A DNA stretch of 57,654 nt, from assembly GCA_964624765.1 (NCBI GenBank), contig CAZUZO010000003.1, positions 1-57,654 on the forward strand, in the 5' to 3' direction. Source of the stretch: JAGTVB01 sp964624765. Its GTDB lineage: Bacteria; Pseudomonadota; Gammaproteobacteria; HK1. The position numbers and the translations under genes are program-made. Shown one piece after another: positions 38,346-47,063 of this stretch (positions within the stretch are counted from its first letter, which is position 1; each line of letters starts with the position of its first letter). The notes beneath the pieces are model-generated. The model had not been told where the DNA came from. It worked only from the letters and a program-made list of their open reading frames with translations, and made no database searches.

Positions 38346-40289
38346 CTAGAATGCCTGGCCGATGCTGAGGTAAAGAGGGGCCGTCTGATCCTCTGCACGG
38401 CTGTCCAACACGAAGGCGACATCCAGCCGTAGCGGGCCCACGGGAGTGAAGTACCGGACACCCACACCGCCCGTATAGCGCAGATCGTCCAGACTGTACG
38501 TCAGCGCCGATGGAAAGACGTTGCCGAAGTCGATAAACACCACGCCGCCCCAGCCTCGAACGATGGGGAAGCGCCATTCCAAGCTGCCTTCGATGAGGCT
38601 GCTACCCCCTATGGGATTGCCACTGGTGTCCAAGGGGCCGAGACGGTTATTGGCGAATCCGCGTACACTGCCGACGCCGCCGGCAAAGAAGCGAACATTG
38701 CTGGGAACACTCGTTGAGTCTCCATAGGGTTCGATACCGCCAAGCTTTATTCGCCCGGCGAAGACGTTCTGGCCGCGTAGCGGCCAGTAATAGCGGCCCT
38801 CCACTAGCATTTTGACAAAGCTCACGTCGGAAAGGACGGCAGCGTTGGAATGTTCGATGGCCCCGCGCAGCAGTGCCCCGCGTGCTGGATTGAGATCATC
38901 GTTGCGGCTGTTCCATTCCAAACCAGCGGATTGGATGAACAGGATATTGTCTTCGGCGCCTGCAAGGGTGGCTGGATCCGCGCTGGGGTCGATGTTGAAA
39001 AACCGGTTCGCGGAGAGCTCTAGGCCGACTAGGCCGGTCAGCAGCTTGGTGAAATCACGCTTCAATAGCGATTGGCCGCCGAACGTTACGAAGTCGTAAG
39101 CGGGGTAGGGATCGACGATATCGAACAGGGATTCCATGATGCCAAAGGGATCGGTGTCGATGTTTTGATTATTGAGTGCAAACAGACGATGAGTCAGGCT
39201 GTTGCGGCGACTAAAAAAATAGGGCTGGAATAGCTCGGCCTCCAATCCCTGCTGGATCCCCGATACCCGCGCCTGCATGGAAAAGCGCTCAGCCTTACCG
39301 AGGAGATTGCGATGGGTCCACTTTGCTTGATAACGGAAGCTCTCTAGGGAACTCGCGCCGATACTGAGTTCGCCTGTCCGAGGCTTATGTTCGATAATCT
39401 GGAAGTCGATATCCACTGGCCCGGTCGGGGCTTCCAGGTTGAGCGCTCGAGTGGTCACGGCACGAGCGATCGGCAGGCTATAGAGGCTTCCCTCGCTGTC
39501 TTGCAATGCCGTTAGGCTGTACTCTGCGCCCGCCTCGACGGTGAGCTGTCGGCGAAGCACGTATTCAGGCACTTGTTCTTGGCCGCTAAGGGTGATGCGG
39601 CCAAAGGGAGTCAGATCGCCAGGATGTAAAGTGAACGTGACATTTGCCTCATGGGTGTGCGTGTCAGCGATCGTCTGCGGCACCACGGTGGCGCGCGCAT
39701 AGCCGGCGTTTTGCATTTTCAGCACCAGCGTTGCCCGGCTCTGATCGAAATCTTCTTTGTTCAGTGGGTTTGTCGGTCGCAGGGGTAGATCGTCCAACAA
39801 GCGGCGTTTGGTCGACAGCCCTGGTGGAAGGGTGCCAGCAATCTGCACGCTTTTCACTCGTGTCAACGACCCTTCATCGATGATGATTTCGATGGAAACG
39901 CTATTGTCGGCTGGGTTTTCTTGTGCCTTGCCGATGTCGGCCGAGGTGCGCAGATAACCTCGATCGAAATAGAATTTACGCAATCGCAGCAGGTCGGCTT
40001 CCAGGGTTCCCCGATCATAGGGATCGCCACGCTTCCACGGTTGCCAGAAGGGACGGGGTTGGGTGGCCATGACTGTGAGCAGGGTGCCGGCACGAAAATG
40101 CTCGTTGCCGGTAAAGGTAATCTTTCGCACTGACGCCAGTTCAGTGCCCCACCGTTCATCGGTTTTTGTGGTTTGCAAAGCGCAACCACTTATCCACACC
40201 AACGCAATCGATACCAGGGCCAGCCGACTCCACTGTCTTGCGCTGGCCAGCAGCTGGTCGCGGCGTCGGCTAGCGCGCAGGCGTGTCAT
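38346..40289 (-). CDS. tamA: Omp85-family outer-membrane protein TamA
   Basis: About 647 residues: POTRA repeats (about 55-300), then a 16-strand barrel ending in the C-terminal phenylalanine (LSIGQAF). RGFANNRLGPL is the family RGF motif of strand 6 that supports lid-lock insertion. From ATG 40289 the N-terminus is basic, then hydrophobic (LALVSIALVWISGC), with a lipobox-like ISGC at C36, so it may be a lipoprotein, which is unusual for TamA. The open frame to 40454 adds a segment with no resemblance. Its partner tamB follows without a gap. Confidence 0.92.
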   Translation of the reverse strand: MTRLRASRRRDQLLASARQWSRLALVSIALVWISGCALQTTKTDERWGTELASVRKITFTGNEHFRAGTLLTVMATQPRPFWQPWKRGDPYDRGTLEADLLRLRKFYFDRGYLRTSADIGKAQENPADNSVSIEIIIDEGSLTRVKSVQIAGTLPPGLSTKRRLLDDLPLRPTNPLNKEDFDQSRATLVLKMQNAGYARATVVPQTIADTHTHEANVTFTLHPGDLTPFGRITLSGQEQVPEYVLRRQLTVEAGAEYSLTALQDSEGSLYSLPIARAVTTRALNLEAPTGPVDIDFQIIEHKPRTGELSIGASSLESFRYQAKWTHRNLLGKAERFSMQARVSGIQQGLEAELFQPYFFSRRNSLTHRLFALNNQNIDTDPFGIMESLFDIVDPYPAYDFVTFGGQSLLKRDFTKLLTGLVGLELSANRFFNIDPSADPATLAGAEDNILFIQSAGLEWNSRNDDLNPARGALLRGAIEHSNAAVLSDVSFVKMLVEGRYYWPLRGQNVFAGRIKLGGIEPYGDSTSVPSNVRFFAGGVGSVRGFANNRLGPLDTSGNPIGGSSLIEGSLEWRFPIVRGWGGVVFIDFGNVFPSALTYSLDDLRYTGGVGVRYFTPVGPLRLDVAFVLDSRAEDQTAPLYLSIGQAF

Positions 40290-40481
40290 CGAGGCAAGGC
40301 GCCGAGGGGGCGATCGGCACCGAGCATCAACGGCACTTGCCAGGCAGCCGCTTTCGCATCGGCCGAGCGCTTTTCTCGCGTCGGTGCCACACGCCGCGCC
40401 GCCAATCTGCTGCCAAGCGCCGTGATCGACCGCCGGCCACGGTTGCAGCACCAAACGCTGCGGTTATCGTTGCGGCCTGTT

Positions 40482-40630
40482 CTGAGAGGTTGTGAAAAAA
40501 CCGTAGCGAGCAGCCCGAAAGCCAGGCGGACGGCGCCAAGCCGAGAGACATATCAGATAGATAGGCGAGGAGCGAGCACCGCCCAACGCCGCTATCGGGT
40601 AGCGCAGCAGGTTTTTTCACAAGCTCTGAG
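40482..40630. repeat. Family B element, copy 4
   Basis: About 149 bp from ctgagaggttgtgaaaaaacc to ggttttttcacaagctctgag. It is the cleanest copy and is nearly identical to that at 6831, in the same orientation. It lies in the divergent gap between tamA and the carbamoyltransferase gene (40290-40807). The remaining part of that gap should hold both promoters; a tatgat hexamer near 40765 is a possible -10 but no -35 pairs with it. Confidence 0.9.
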
Positions 40631-40807
40631 TTGTGCTGGGAGTTGCGGCCGGGGGTCGGCTGTCCTAAAGTCGGCTGTGAAGGTTGCCTTGCTGTCAGCT
40701 TGATCGCTGGCATCCTTGCCCCTCCGGGTTCCTGGGTATATTCCCCAATTCTGCGTACACCTCGTTTATGATAGAACAGTTTGTGAACAGTTCGGCGCTC
40801 ATCGCAG

Positions 40808-42646
40808 ATGGATATCTTGGGTCTCTCGGCTTATTACCACGACAGTGCCGCAGCGCTGGTGCGCGATGGGCAATTGATCGCCGCCGTTCAGGAGGAACGT
40901 TTCACGCGCCGGAAACACGATGCCTCGTTCCCCGAGCATGCTATTGCCTATTGCTTGACGGAAGGTGGTGTGGCACTGCGAGACGTCAGCTATGTTGTTT
41001 ATTATGAGAAGCCCTTCCTGAAATTCGAGCGTCTCTTGGAGACCTACCTCGCCTACGCGCCCCGGGGGCTGCGCTCCTTTCTCGCGGCGATGCCAGTCTG
41101 GCTCAAGGAAAAGCTTTTCCTCAAGGAGCTGTTGCGCAGGGAGTTGGCAGCCGTTGGTGGTTGTCCTATCAAGTCGTTGCCGCCCATTCTCTTTACTGAG
41201 CATCACCAGTCTCACGCGGCCTCGGCGTTTTTTGCCAGTCCCTATGAGCGGGCGGCGGTGCTGTGCCTAGACGGAGTGGGGGAGTGGGCGACGACTTCGG
41301 CGTGGCTCGGTGAGGGCAACGCGCTCATCCCCCAGTGGCAGATCGATTTTCCCCATTCCTTGGGCCTGCTGTATTCGGCCTTTACCTATTTTACCGGATT
41401 TAAGGTCAACTCTGGCGAATACAAACTGATGGGGCTGGCGCCCTACGGCGTCCCACGCTATGCAGACCTGATTCTAGAGCGGCTCTTATCCCTCAAGGAT
41501 GACGGTACTTTTCGCATGGATATGGGCTATTTCAACTACGCTAACGGGCTCACCATGACCAACCGTCGGTTTGCAAAACTATTCGGCGGCCCCCCTCGGT
41601 TACCCGAATCGCCGGTGACCCAGCGCGAGATGGATCTCGCCGCCTCCGTCCAACGGGTGACCGAGGAAGTAATTGCGAGGCTCGCCCGCACCGCGCACCG
41701 AGAATTGGGCACCGACTCTCTTTGTCTGGCCGGAGGGGTGGCGCTCAATTGTGTCGCCAACGGCCGGCTGATGCGCGAGGGGTTGTTCCAGGACATTTGG
41801 ATTCAACCGGCAGCCGGCGATGCGGGCGGCGCAGTGGGCGCGGCCTTAGCGGTTTGGTACCAATACCTTGACAACAGGCGGTCGGTGAAGGGCCGCGACG
41901 GTATGTCAGGCGGCTATCTCGGTCCGCAGTTTTCGGAAGATGAGATCAAGGCCTTTCTCGATGGCGCCGGTGCGCGGTACATTAGATTGAATGACAGTGC
42001 CCTCATGCCGCGGCTGGCCGAGCTGCTGGACCAGGCGCACGTCATCGGTTGGTTTCAGGGGCGTATGGAATTTGGGCCGCGCGCTCTCGGCGGGCGCTCG
42101 ATCCTCGGTGACCCTCGCAATCAACGCATGCAGTCGGTGATGAACCTGAAGATCAAGTATCGGGAGTCATTCCGACCCTTTGCGCCGGCGGTGTTGGCCG
42201 AGCGCGCTGAGGAGTATTTCGACCTGGATCGCGCCAGCCCCTATATGCTTCTGGTGGCACCCGTGGCGGAGGCGATGCGTCTCCCGATGACTGAGGCCGA
42301 ACAGAACGTGTTCGGCCTGGATAAGCTCAACGTCGCGCGCTCCGAGATTCCGGCGGTGACCCACGTCGACTACTCGGCGCGCATACAGACCGTACACCGG
42401 GAGACCAATCCTCGTTTCCACGCCTTGCTGGAGGCCTTTGAGGCGCGAACCGGGTGCCCGGTGCTGATCAATACCTCCTTTAATGTGCGCGGGGAACCGA
42501 TCGTCTGCACCCCCGAGGATGCCTACCGCTGTTTCATGCGAACCGAGATGGACTATCTGGTGCTGGAGAGTTTCTTCCTCGCGAAAACCGACCAGCCACC
42601 CCAGGAGCAGGATGGATCGTGGAGGCAGAGGTTCGCGCTCGATTGA
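40808..42646 (+). CDS. Carbamoyltransferase, NodU/CmcH family
   Basis: A 612-residue enzyme that uses carbamoyl phosphate and ATP to carbamoylate a hydroxyl group. The N-terminal Kae1/HSP70-like part begins MDILGLSAYYHDSAAAL and has HHQSH at 132-136, a metal-binding motif, and LCLDGVGEW. The C-terminal part has GRMEFGPRALGGRSIL (418-433) and the end domain with NTSFNVRGEPIVCTPEDA. The acceptor is unknown; homologues act on Nod factors, antibiotics, saxitoxin and surface sugars. It is translationally coupled to the SxtJ-like gene (TGATG). No clear ribosome-binding site precedes the ATG. Confidence 0.94.
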   Translation: MDILGLSAYYHDSAAALVRDGQLIAAVQEERFTRRKHDASFPEHAIAYCLTEGGVALRDVSYVVYYEKPFLKFERLLETYLAYAPRGLRSFLAAMPVWLKEKLFLKELLRRELAAVGGCPIKSLPPILFTEHHQSHAASAFFASPYERAAVLCLDGVGEWATTSAWLGEGNALIPQWQIDFPHSLGLLYSAFTYFTGFKVNSGEYKLMGLAPYGVPRYADLILERLLSLKDDGTFRMDMGYFNYANGLTMTNRRFAKLFGGPPRLPESPVTQREMDLAASVQRVTEEVIARLARTAHRELGTDSLCLAGGVALNCVANGRLMREGLFQDIWIQPAAGDAGGAVGAALAVWYQYLDNRRSVKGRDGMSGGYLGPQFSEDEIKAFLDGAGARYIRLNDSALMPRLAELLDQAHVIGWFQGRMEFGPRALGGRSILGDPRNQRMQSVMNLKIKYRESFRPFAPAVLAERAEEYFDLDRASPYMLLVAPVAEAMRLPMTEAEQNVFGLDKLNVARSEIPAVTHVDYSARIQTVHRETNPRFHALLEAFEARTGCPVLINTSFNVRGEPIVCTPEDAYRCFMRTEMDYLVLESFFLAKTDQPPQEQDGSWRQRFALD

Positions 42647-43062
42647 TGGCGAGTCGCCTGCCCAGCATCGAGGATCCGGATACGAGGGAGCTGCGGCAGT
42701 TTGGCCTCGTTACCGGCACTCTCATCGCCGGCCTGTTTGGGCTTTTCTTTCCCTGGCTACTCGGATTGGCCCGTTCGCTTTGGCCTTGGCTGGTGGGAGC
42801 GGTGCTCGTGCTGTGGGCGTGGTGGGCACCCGCAAGCTTGCGTCCCGTGTATCGTGGGTGGATGCGGTTGGCGCTACTCTTGAGCCGCATCACCACCCCC
42901 CTCATTCTCGGTACAGTGTTCATCGTCCTGTTCGTGCCGATGGCGCTAGTGATGAAGCTGGCCGGGCGTGACGCGATGGCGCGCCGTTTCCAGCCTAGCC
43001 TCAGGAGTTACCGCCTGCCAAGCCGCAAGCCATCCCGACAAAACATGGAGAAGCCTTATTGA
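42646..43062 (+). CDS. SxtJ-family membrane protein
   Basis: A 138-residue membrane protein with three hydrophobic helices, the first starting near FGLVTGTLIAGLFGLFF and the last near TPLILGTVFIVLFVPM. A short N-terminal DTRELRQFGL segment is typical of SxtJ proteins, which accompany NodU-type carbamoyltransferases. Function is unknown. The ATG overlaps the preceding stop (TGATG); an in-frame GTG at 42619 would add nine residues. Its own stop overlaps the next start in the same way. Confidence 0.88.
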   Translation: MASRLPSIEDPDTRELRQFGLVTGTLIAGLFGLFFPWLLGLARSLWPWLVGAVLVLWAWWAPASLRPVYRGWMRLALLLSRITTPLILGTVFIVLFVPMALVMKLAGRDAMARRFQPSLRSYRLPSRKPSRQNMEKPY

Positions 43063-43214
43063 TGATCGAGCTGCTGCGAGACCTGTGGGGGTTCATGCGC
43101 GAGCGCAGGAAGTTTTGGCTAGCGCCTATCATTGTGGTGATGGTGCTACTGGGAATGCTGATCGTGCTGGCCCACGGATCGGCTGTGGCACCCTTCATTT
43201 ATACGCTGTTCTAG
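43062..43214 (+). CDS. DUF5989-family small membrane protein
   Basis: Fifty residues: MIELLRDLWGFMRERRKFWL, then one membrane helix (IIVVMVLLGMLIVLA), then a short tail ending FIYTLF. This matches the tiny proteins that travel with carbamoyltransferase and SxtJ genes. The ATG overlaps the SxtJ stop as TGATG, so all three genes are coupled. Its role is unknown; a membrane adaptor for the carbamoyltransferase is one possibility. Confidence 0.88.
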   Translation: MIELLRDLWGFMRERRKFWLAPIIVVMVLLGMLIVLAHGSAVAPFIYTLF

Positions 43215-43341
43215 GCGCGCCGCCCGCCCTGCTTCCACCTGGGCTGAAATTCGGCTTGCAGAGCAGGGTGTGCAGGGCGATCATGACCGAACGTGAGAGT
43301 GCCAAGATAATGAGTGTGCAATCGACCGGGGAGGACCTGCG

Positions 43342-44163
43342 ATGCCGCAACTGACTGCTGAGGGCCAAGGGCTCGTCGAAGCGTTAGCGCAGCGCTACGG
43401 CGTGAGCACAGGCGCTGTGGTGGTTTTGCTGCAGGCGTTGATCCAATCAGGTGGGCGCATGGCCCAGTTTGACCACCCGGAACTGGGCGGGTCGGGGCAG
43501 TGGATGCGCGGTGGCATGACCATGGTCGGTGACATGTTCAATAATACGCTCAAGGCCAGAGTCGACGGTCTGTGCTCGGAGCTCTGCGATCGCCTCGGGG
43601 GGGAGCCACTCATGACCGCTCCCCGCAGTCAGCAAGCTCAATGGCAATCCCAGGGCCGCCACGCGGGGTATGGCGAGGCGAGCGTGTTGGTCGTGACCGA
43701 TCATGCCGAAGCCTGGTGGCCGGCGGGTTTGGGCTCTCCCTCCTCAACCGGGTCGCAGGACAATGTCCGCTATGCTTTTTTCCCAGGAGCGCGGCGGTTG
43801 GCTATCGAGATAAACGGGCAGCTCACTCTCTATGACACGCTGGATCACCGGATCAGCGGCGTGTCCCAGCAACAGAGCCAGGGGGCCTCCCTGACCTTTA
43901 CCAGCCAGCATGGCCTCGTTCGCGTCGCTGAGTTGCCCGTTGTCTCGACGGCCAGCCAGACCGCACAGGAGCGGCCGGCGCGCTTTCAAGAACGGGTCAG
44001 TTCGGAAGCACCGGCTCCAAGCACGCCAGCACCGGAGCGGGACACGACCCCAACGCAAGACATTTTTGCCGCCCTCGAGCGGCTAGCCGAGTTGCAACAG
44101 AAGGGCATTCTGTCAGAAGAGGAATTCATGGCGAAAAAAGCCGAGCTGTTGGCCAGACTGTGA
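43342..44163 (+). CDS. SHOCT-domain protein
   Basis: A 273-residue soluble protein. The C-terminal 33 residues (IFAALERLAELQQKGILSEEEF...) form a SHOCT module, a short helical oligomerisation motif. The N-terminal half (SGGRMAQFDHPELGGSGQWMRGGMTMVGDMFN) matches a conserved but unnamed domain often seen with SHOCT. No membrane segment or signal peptide is visible. A gaggac ribosome-binding site precedes the ATG. It follows the DUF5989 gene by 127 bp and may or may not belong to that module. Confidence 0.8.
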   Translation: MPQLTAEGQGLVEALAQRYGVSTGAVVVLLQALIQSGGRMAQFDHPELGGSGQWMRGGMTMVGDMFNNTLKARVDGLCSELCDRLGGEPLMTAPRSQQAQWQSQGRHAGYGEASVLVVTDHAEAWWPAGLGSPSSTGSQDNVRYAFFPGARRLAIEINGQLTLYDTLDHRISGVSQQQSQGASLTFTSQHGLVRVAELPVVSTASQTAQERPARFQERVSSEAPAPSTPAPERDTTPTQDIFAALERLAELQQKGILSEEEFMAKKAELLARL

Positions 44164-44365
44164 GGTTCCGGGTTCGCCCATCATCATTAGGTCGATGGAT
44201 CTCCGCCCACCCCAATCGGACACTGATGGGAATAGATCACCAGGGTTACTCTTCGGAGCCTCTCTTCGGCGTCCCAGTCGTCGGCAGCCGAACCCCTGGC
44301 GCGTAAGAGTGTGTGTGGCAGGGGTGCCGGACCCACGCCGCAAAGGACGTCTTCACGGCGGTCTC

Positions 44366-44401
44366 CAGGGCTAAGGTCATCCAACGGCCGAAACCATGAC
44401 C
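44366..44401 (+). promoter_or_regulatory. GCCGAAAC-ATG motif upstream of the response regulator
   Basis: The 36-bp block begins caggg and ends ggccgaaaccatgacc; here it also contains a clear dyad, ggtcat and atgacc around cggccg. The ATG at 44396 opens a 13-codon frame (MTDAKPDNPAPGP) ending at 44437. Upstream, ggacgtctt and ggtctcc also resemble the sequence before the copy at 54783. The remainder of 44164-44580 shows no gene. Confidence 0.6.
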
Positions 44402-44580
44402 GATGCCAAGCCTGACAATCCCGCGCCAGGTCCTTGATCCGCGCTGCCGAAGGACGGTGAATTTTTGTTACGGTGAAGGGCTAGCGGCTTGTGCGTGTTG
44501 CCGATGGACCGTACTCTGTGGCCGACGTAGCGGCGTTTTCGTCCGCATGTTGGGGCAGTGGGCGTGCGGAGAGGCACGGG

Positions 44581-45285
44581 TTGCGTATCGCACTCTTAGA
44601 AGATGATTTGGCACAGGCCGAGCTGCTTCACACTTGGTTCGTTGCGGCCCATCACCGCTGCTACCGCTTCGCAAACGCAGCCAGTTTTCTCAGGAGTCTG
44701 TGCCGGGAGAGCTTCGATCTGGTGGTGATCGATTGGGGGTTGCCGGATATTCCCGGTGACCAGGTGCTCGCGCAGTTGCGCGACGGATCGCACTGGCAAA
44801 TGCCGGTGCTATTCATTACCAGTCGGGATCGGGAGGAGGATATCGTCCACGCCCTCGAAAGGGGGGCCGACGACTACATGGTCAAACCCGTCAAACGCGC
44901 CGAAACGCTGGCGCGCATTGCTGCGTTGGCGCGACGGGGGGCGCCCAGCCAGGCCGAGGATGCGAGCATGACGCTGGGGGATTATCGCATCGATGCCAAG
45001 CGTCGGGCCATTTCCCGCGGCGACACGGTCTTCGATCTCACCCAGAAGGAGTATGAGCTCGCGCTTTTCTTGTTTCGCAATGAGGGACGCCTGCTCTCGC
45101 GGGGTTACATGCTTGAGAGGGTCTGGGGCCGTCGCGCCGATATCAACACGCGCACAGTGGATACGCATGTGTCGCGCATCAGGAACAAGCTGCAGTTGAC
45201 ACCGGAGAACGGTTGGCGGCTGACGGCTGTCTACCAGCACGGGTATCGTTTGGAACGATTGGCGCCGTTGGAGGGGAAAGGATGA
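44581..45285 (+). CDS. OmpR/PhoB-type response regulator
   Basis: A two-domain DNA-binding regulator of 234 residues. The receiver domain opens with LRIALLEDD, has the phospho-acceptor D51 in VVIDWGLPD and the switch Lys in MVKPVKRAE. The winged-helix output (about 135-230) has LTQKEYELALFLFRNEGRLLSR and TVDTHVSRIRNKL. I chose the TTG at 44581 because it follows ggagag and places the phospho-Asp at the normal position; the frame is open back to a GTG at 44491. The CHASE2 kinase two genes downstream is the natural partner. Confidence 0.9.
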   Translation: MRIALLEDDLAQAELLHTWFVAAHHRCYRFANAASFLRSLCRESFDLVVIDWGLPDIPGDQVLAQLRDGSHWQMPVLFITSRDREEDIVHALERGADDYMVKPVKRAETLARIAALARRGAPSQAEDASMTLGDYRIDAKRRAISRGDTVFDLTQKEYELALFLFRNEGRLLSRGYMLERVWGRRADINTRTVDTHVSRIRNKLQLTPENGWRLTAVYQHGYRLERLAPLEGKG

Positions 45286-45392
45286 GCGACGCGTCTGCCC
45301 GCTCATTCCTTGCTTTCCTTTCTGTTTGCAGCGGTCGGCGCTCGCGGTGACGATTCGGTGGGGATGATTCAGTCATGTAACGTTGTTCCGAC

Positions 45393-47063
45393 ATGACTCG
45401 AGTCGCGATGGCGGGGCAGGGTCGTCCCCTGGCACCGTCGACTCGCTGGCTGGTGTGCCTCATCGGTTTGCTTGCCGTCGTTTGCAGTGAGGCTCAAGAG
45501 TGGACCTATGCGGTTCGACCTGGGGACAACCTGTGGGCACTCAGCCAGAAGTATCTCAAGCGACCTAGCCTGTGGTCGGATCTGCGCGCCCTCAACCACA
45601 TCGACGATCCGCAACGTATTCCGCCGGGAACCTTACTGCGCATCCCCGTTGCGTGGCTCAAGCACCAACCTGTCTCGGTACGGGTCATGGACGTGCAGGG
45701 AGTGGTTGAGGCTGTCTTGCACTCGGATGGACCGCCTTTACCACTGACTCCAGGAGCCAAGCTGCATGCCGGGGATCAGATCCACACCGGATCCGATAGT
45801 AGCGCGACGCTGCGCTTTGCCGACCGATCCCTGCTGCTGATTCAAGCCGACACGAGTCTGGTTTTCGATACCTTGAGCGCGTTTGGGGAGACCGGTATGG
45901 TGGACACGCGAATGCGTTTGCTGTACGGACGCGGGGAAAACCGCGTGCGGCCAGCGGCCGGTCACGGTTCGCGTTACCAAATTACCACGCCGACCGCGGT
46001 GGCGGCGGTGCGGGGTACCCGCTTTCGACTGGCTGCTGCGGCGACCGGTCATATCACCCGTGCTGAGGTGATGGTTGGCAGTCTGGAGATTGAGGCAGCC
46101 GGGGTGAAGCGTCGGGTTCCGGCGGGTTTCGGGGTGGTTGCTGAGGCGGGTCAGCCGCCGAGTGAGCCGCAACAGCTCTTGCCGACCCCCGATCTGGGTC
46201 GCTTGCCTGCCGTCGTTCGCCGCTTGCCGCTGGGGTTTCAATGGCCTACGGTTGACAACGCACGCGCCTACCGCGCGCAGGTCTTCGCCGGTACGGGGTT
46301 TCGTAAGCTCTTGTTGGATCAAGCTGTACAAGACCCGCGCGTAGAGTGGACCGAGCTGTCCGACGGTGCCTATGCGCTGCGGGTTCGGGCCATCGATAGG
46401 CTGGGCTTGGAGGGTCTGAACGCTGACCACCCGTTTAAGTTCGATACCGGCCCTCCACCGCCTTCGCCACGCCAACCTGCCGACGGCACAGCTTTTCGCA
46501 CCGCTAGGCCACAGCTTAGCTGGTCGACCCTACCCGCCACCGCCACGGTGCATCTCCAGGTGGCCCGTGATCCGCGGTTCAACGACATCGTTTTGGAGGT
46601 GACCGATTACGCTTTGGACAGCTGGCGGCCGGCGCAACCGTTATCGCCCGGACGATACTATTGGCGCCTGGCGAGTCAGCGGGCCGACGGCGATGAAGGC
46701 CCGTTCGGCGCTCCCCGACGGTTCTACCTGCAAGCCGTTCCCCTTCGCCCCCAGGTTCGGCCACCGCGCATTGCAGGGTACAGGGTCGGCCTATCATGGT
46801 CGGCGGTGCCCCATGGTGTGCGCTACCGGTGCCAGCTCGCGGCCAGTGAAGCGTTCGCGGAAATCATCTGGGAGCAGGCAGTCGTGGAGCCCCGTTGCGA
46901 GACCGGCTGGCTGGCTCCGGGAACCTATTACTTCCGTGTCCAGGGCATCAGCGCTGAGGGGGTTGCCGGTCCGTTTAGCCTTGTGGTGTCCTTTGACCTG
47001 ACACCCGTTACCTATCTTCCCGTGCTGCTCGGTGTCTTGCTGCTGCTATTGCTCTTGCGCTGA
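45393..47063 (+). CDS. LysM-FecR domain periplasmic protein
   Basis: A 556-residue exported protein. A signal sequence (WLVCLIGLLAVVCSEA) leads into a LysM domain at about 37-85 (YAVRPGDNLWALSQKYL), a FecR domain at about 120-230 (GDQIHTGSDSSATLRFADRS; TPTAVAAVRGTRF) and two or three fibronectin-like beta modules (WPTVDNARAYRAQVF; SWSTLPATATVHLQV). A membrane helix closes the chain (LPVLLGVLLLLLLLR). It may bind peptidoglycan and present a sensing domain to the kinase. Its stop overlaps the next start (TGATG), so the two are coupled. Confidence 0.9.
   Translation: MTRVAMAGQGRPLAPSTRWLVCLIGLLAVVCSEAQEWTYAVRPGDNLWALSQKYLKRPSLWSDLRALNHIDDPQRIPPGTLLRIPVAWLKHQPVSVRVMDVQGVVEAVLHSDGPPLPLTPGAKLHAGDQIHTGSDSSATLRFADRSLLLIQADTSLVFDTLSAFGETGMVDTRMRLLYGRGENRVRPAAGHGSRYQITTPTAVAAVRGTRFRLAAAATGHITRAEVMVGSLEIEAAGVKRRVPAGFGVVAEAGQPPSEPQQLLPTPDLGRLPAVVRRLPLGFQWPTVDNARAYRAQVFAGTGFRKLLLDQAVQDPRVEWTELSDGAYALRVRAIDRLGLEGLNADHPFKFDTGPPPPSPRQPADGTAFRTARPQLSWSTLPATATVHLQVARDPRFNDIVLEVTDYALDSWRPAQPLSPGRYYWRLASQRADGDEGPFGAPRRFYLQAVPLRPQVRPPRIAGYRVGLSWSAVPHGVRYRCQLAASEAFAEIIWEQAVVEPRCETGWLAPGTYYFRVQGISAEGVAGPFSLVVSFDLTPVTYLPVLLGVLLLLLLLR

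Noticed and set aside
37420..38349. 309-codon plus-strand frame opposite tamB
   Set aside because: It is antisense to the conserved N-terminal part of tamB, is Ser/Arg-rich and resembles no family; a GC-rich shadow.
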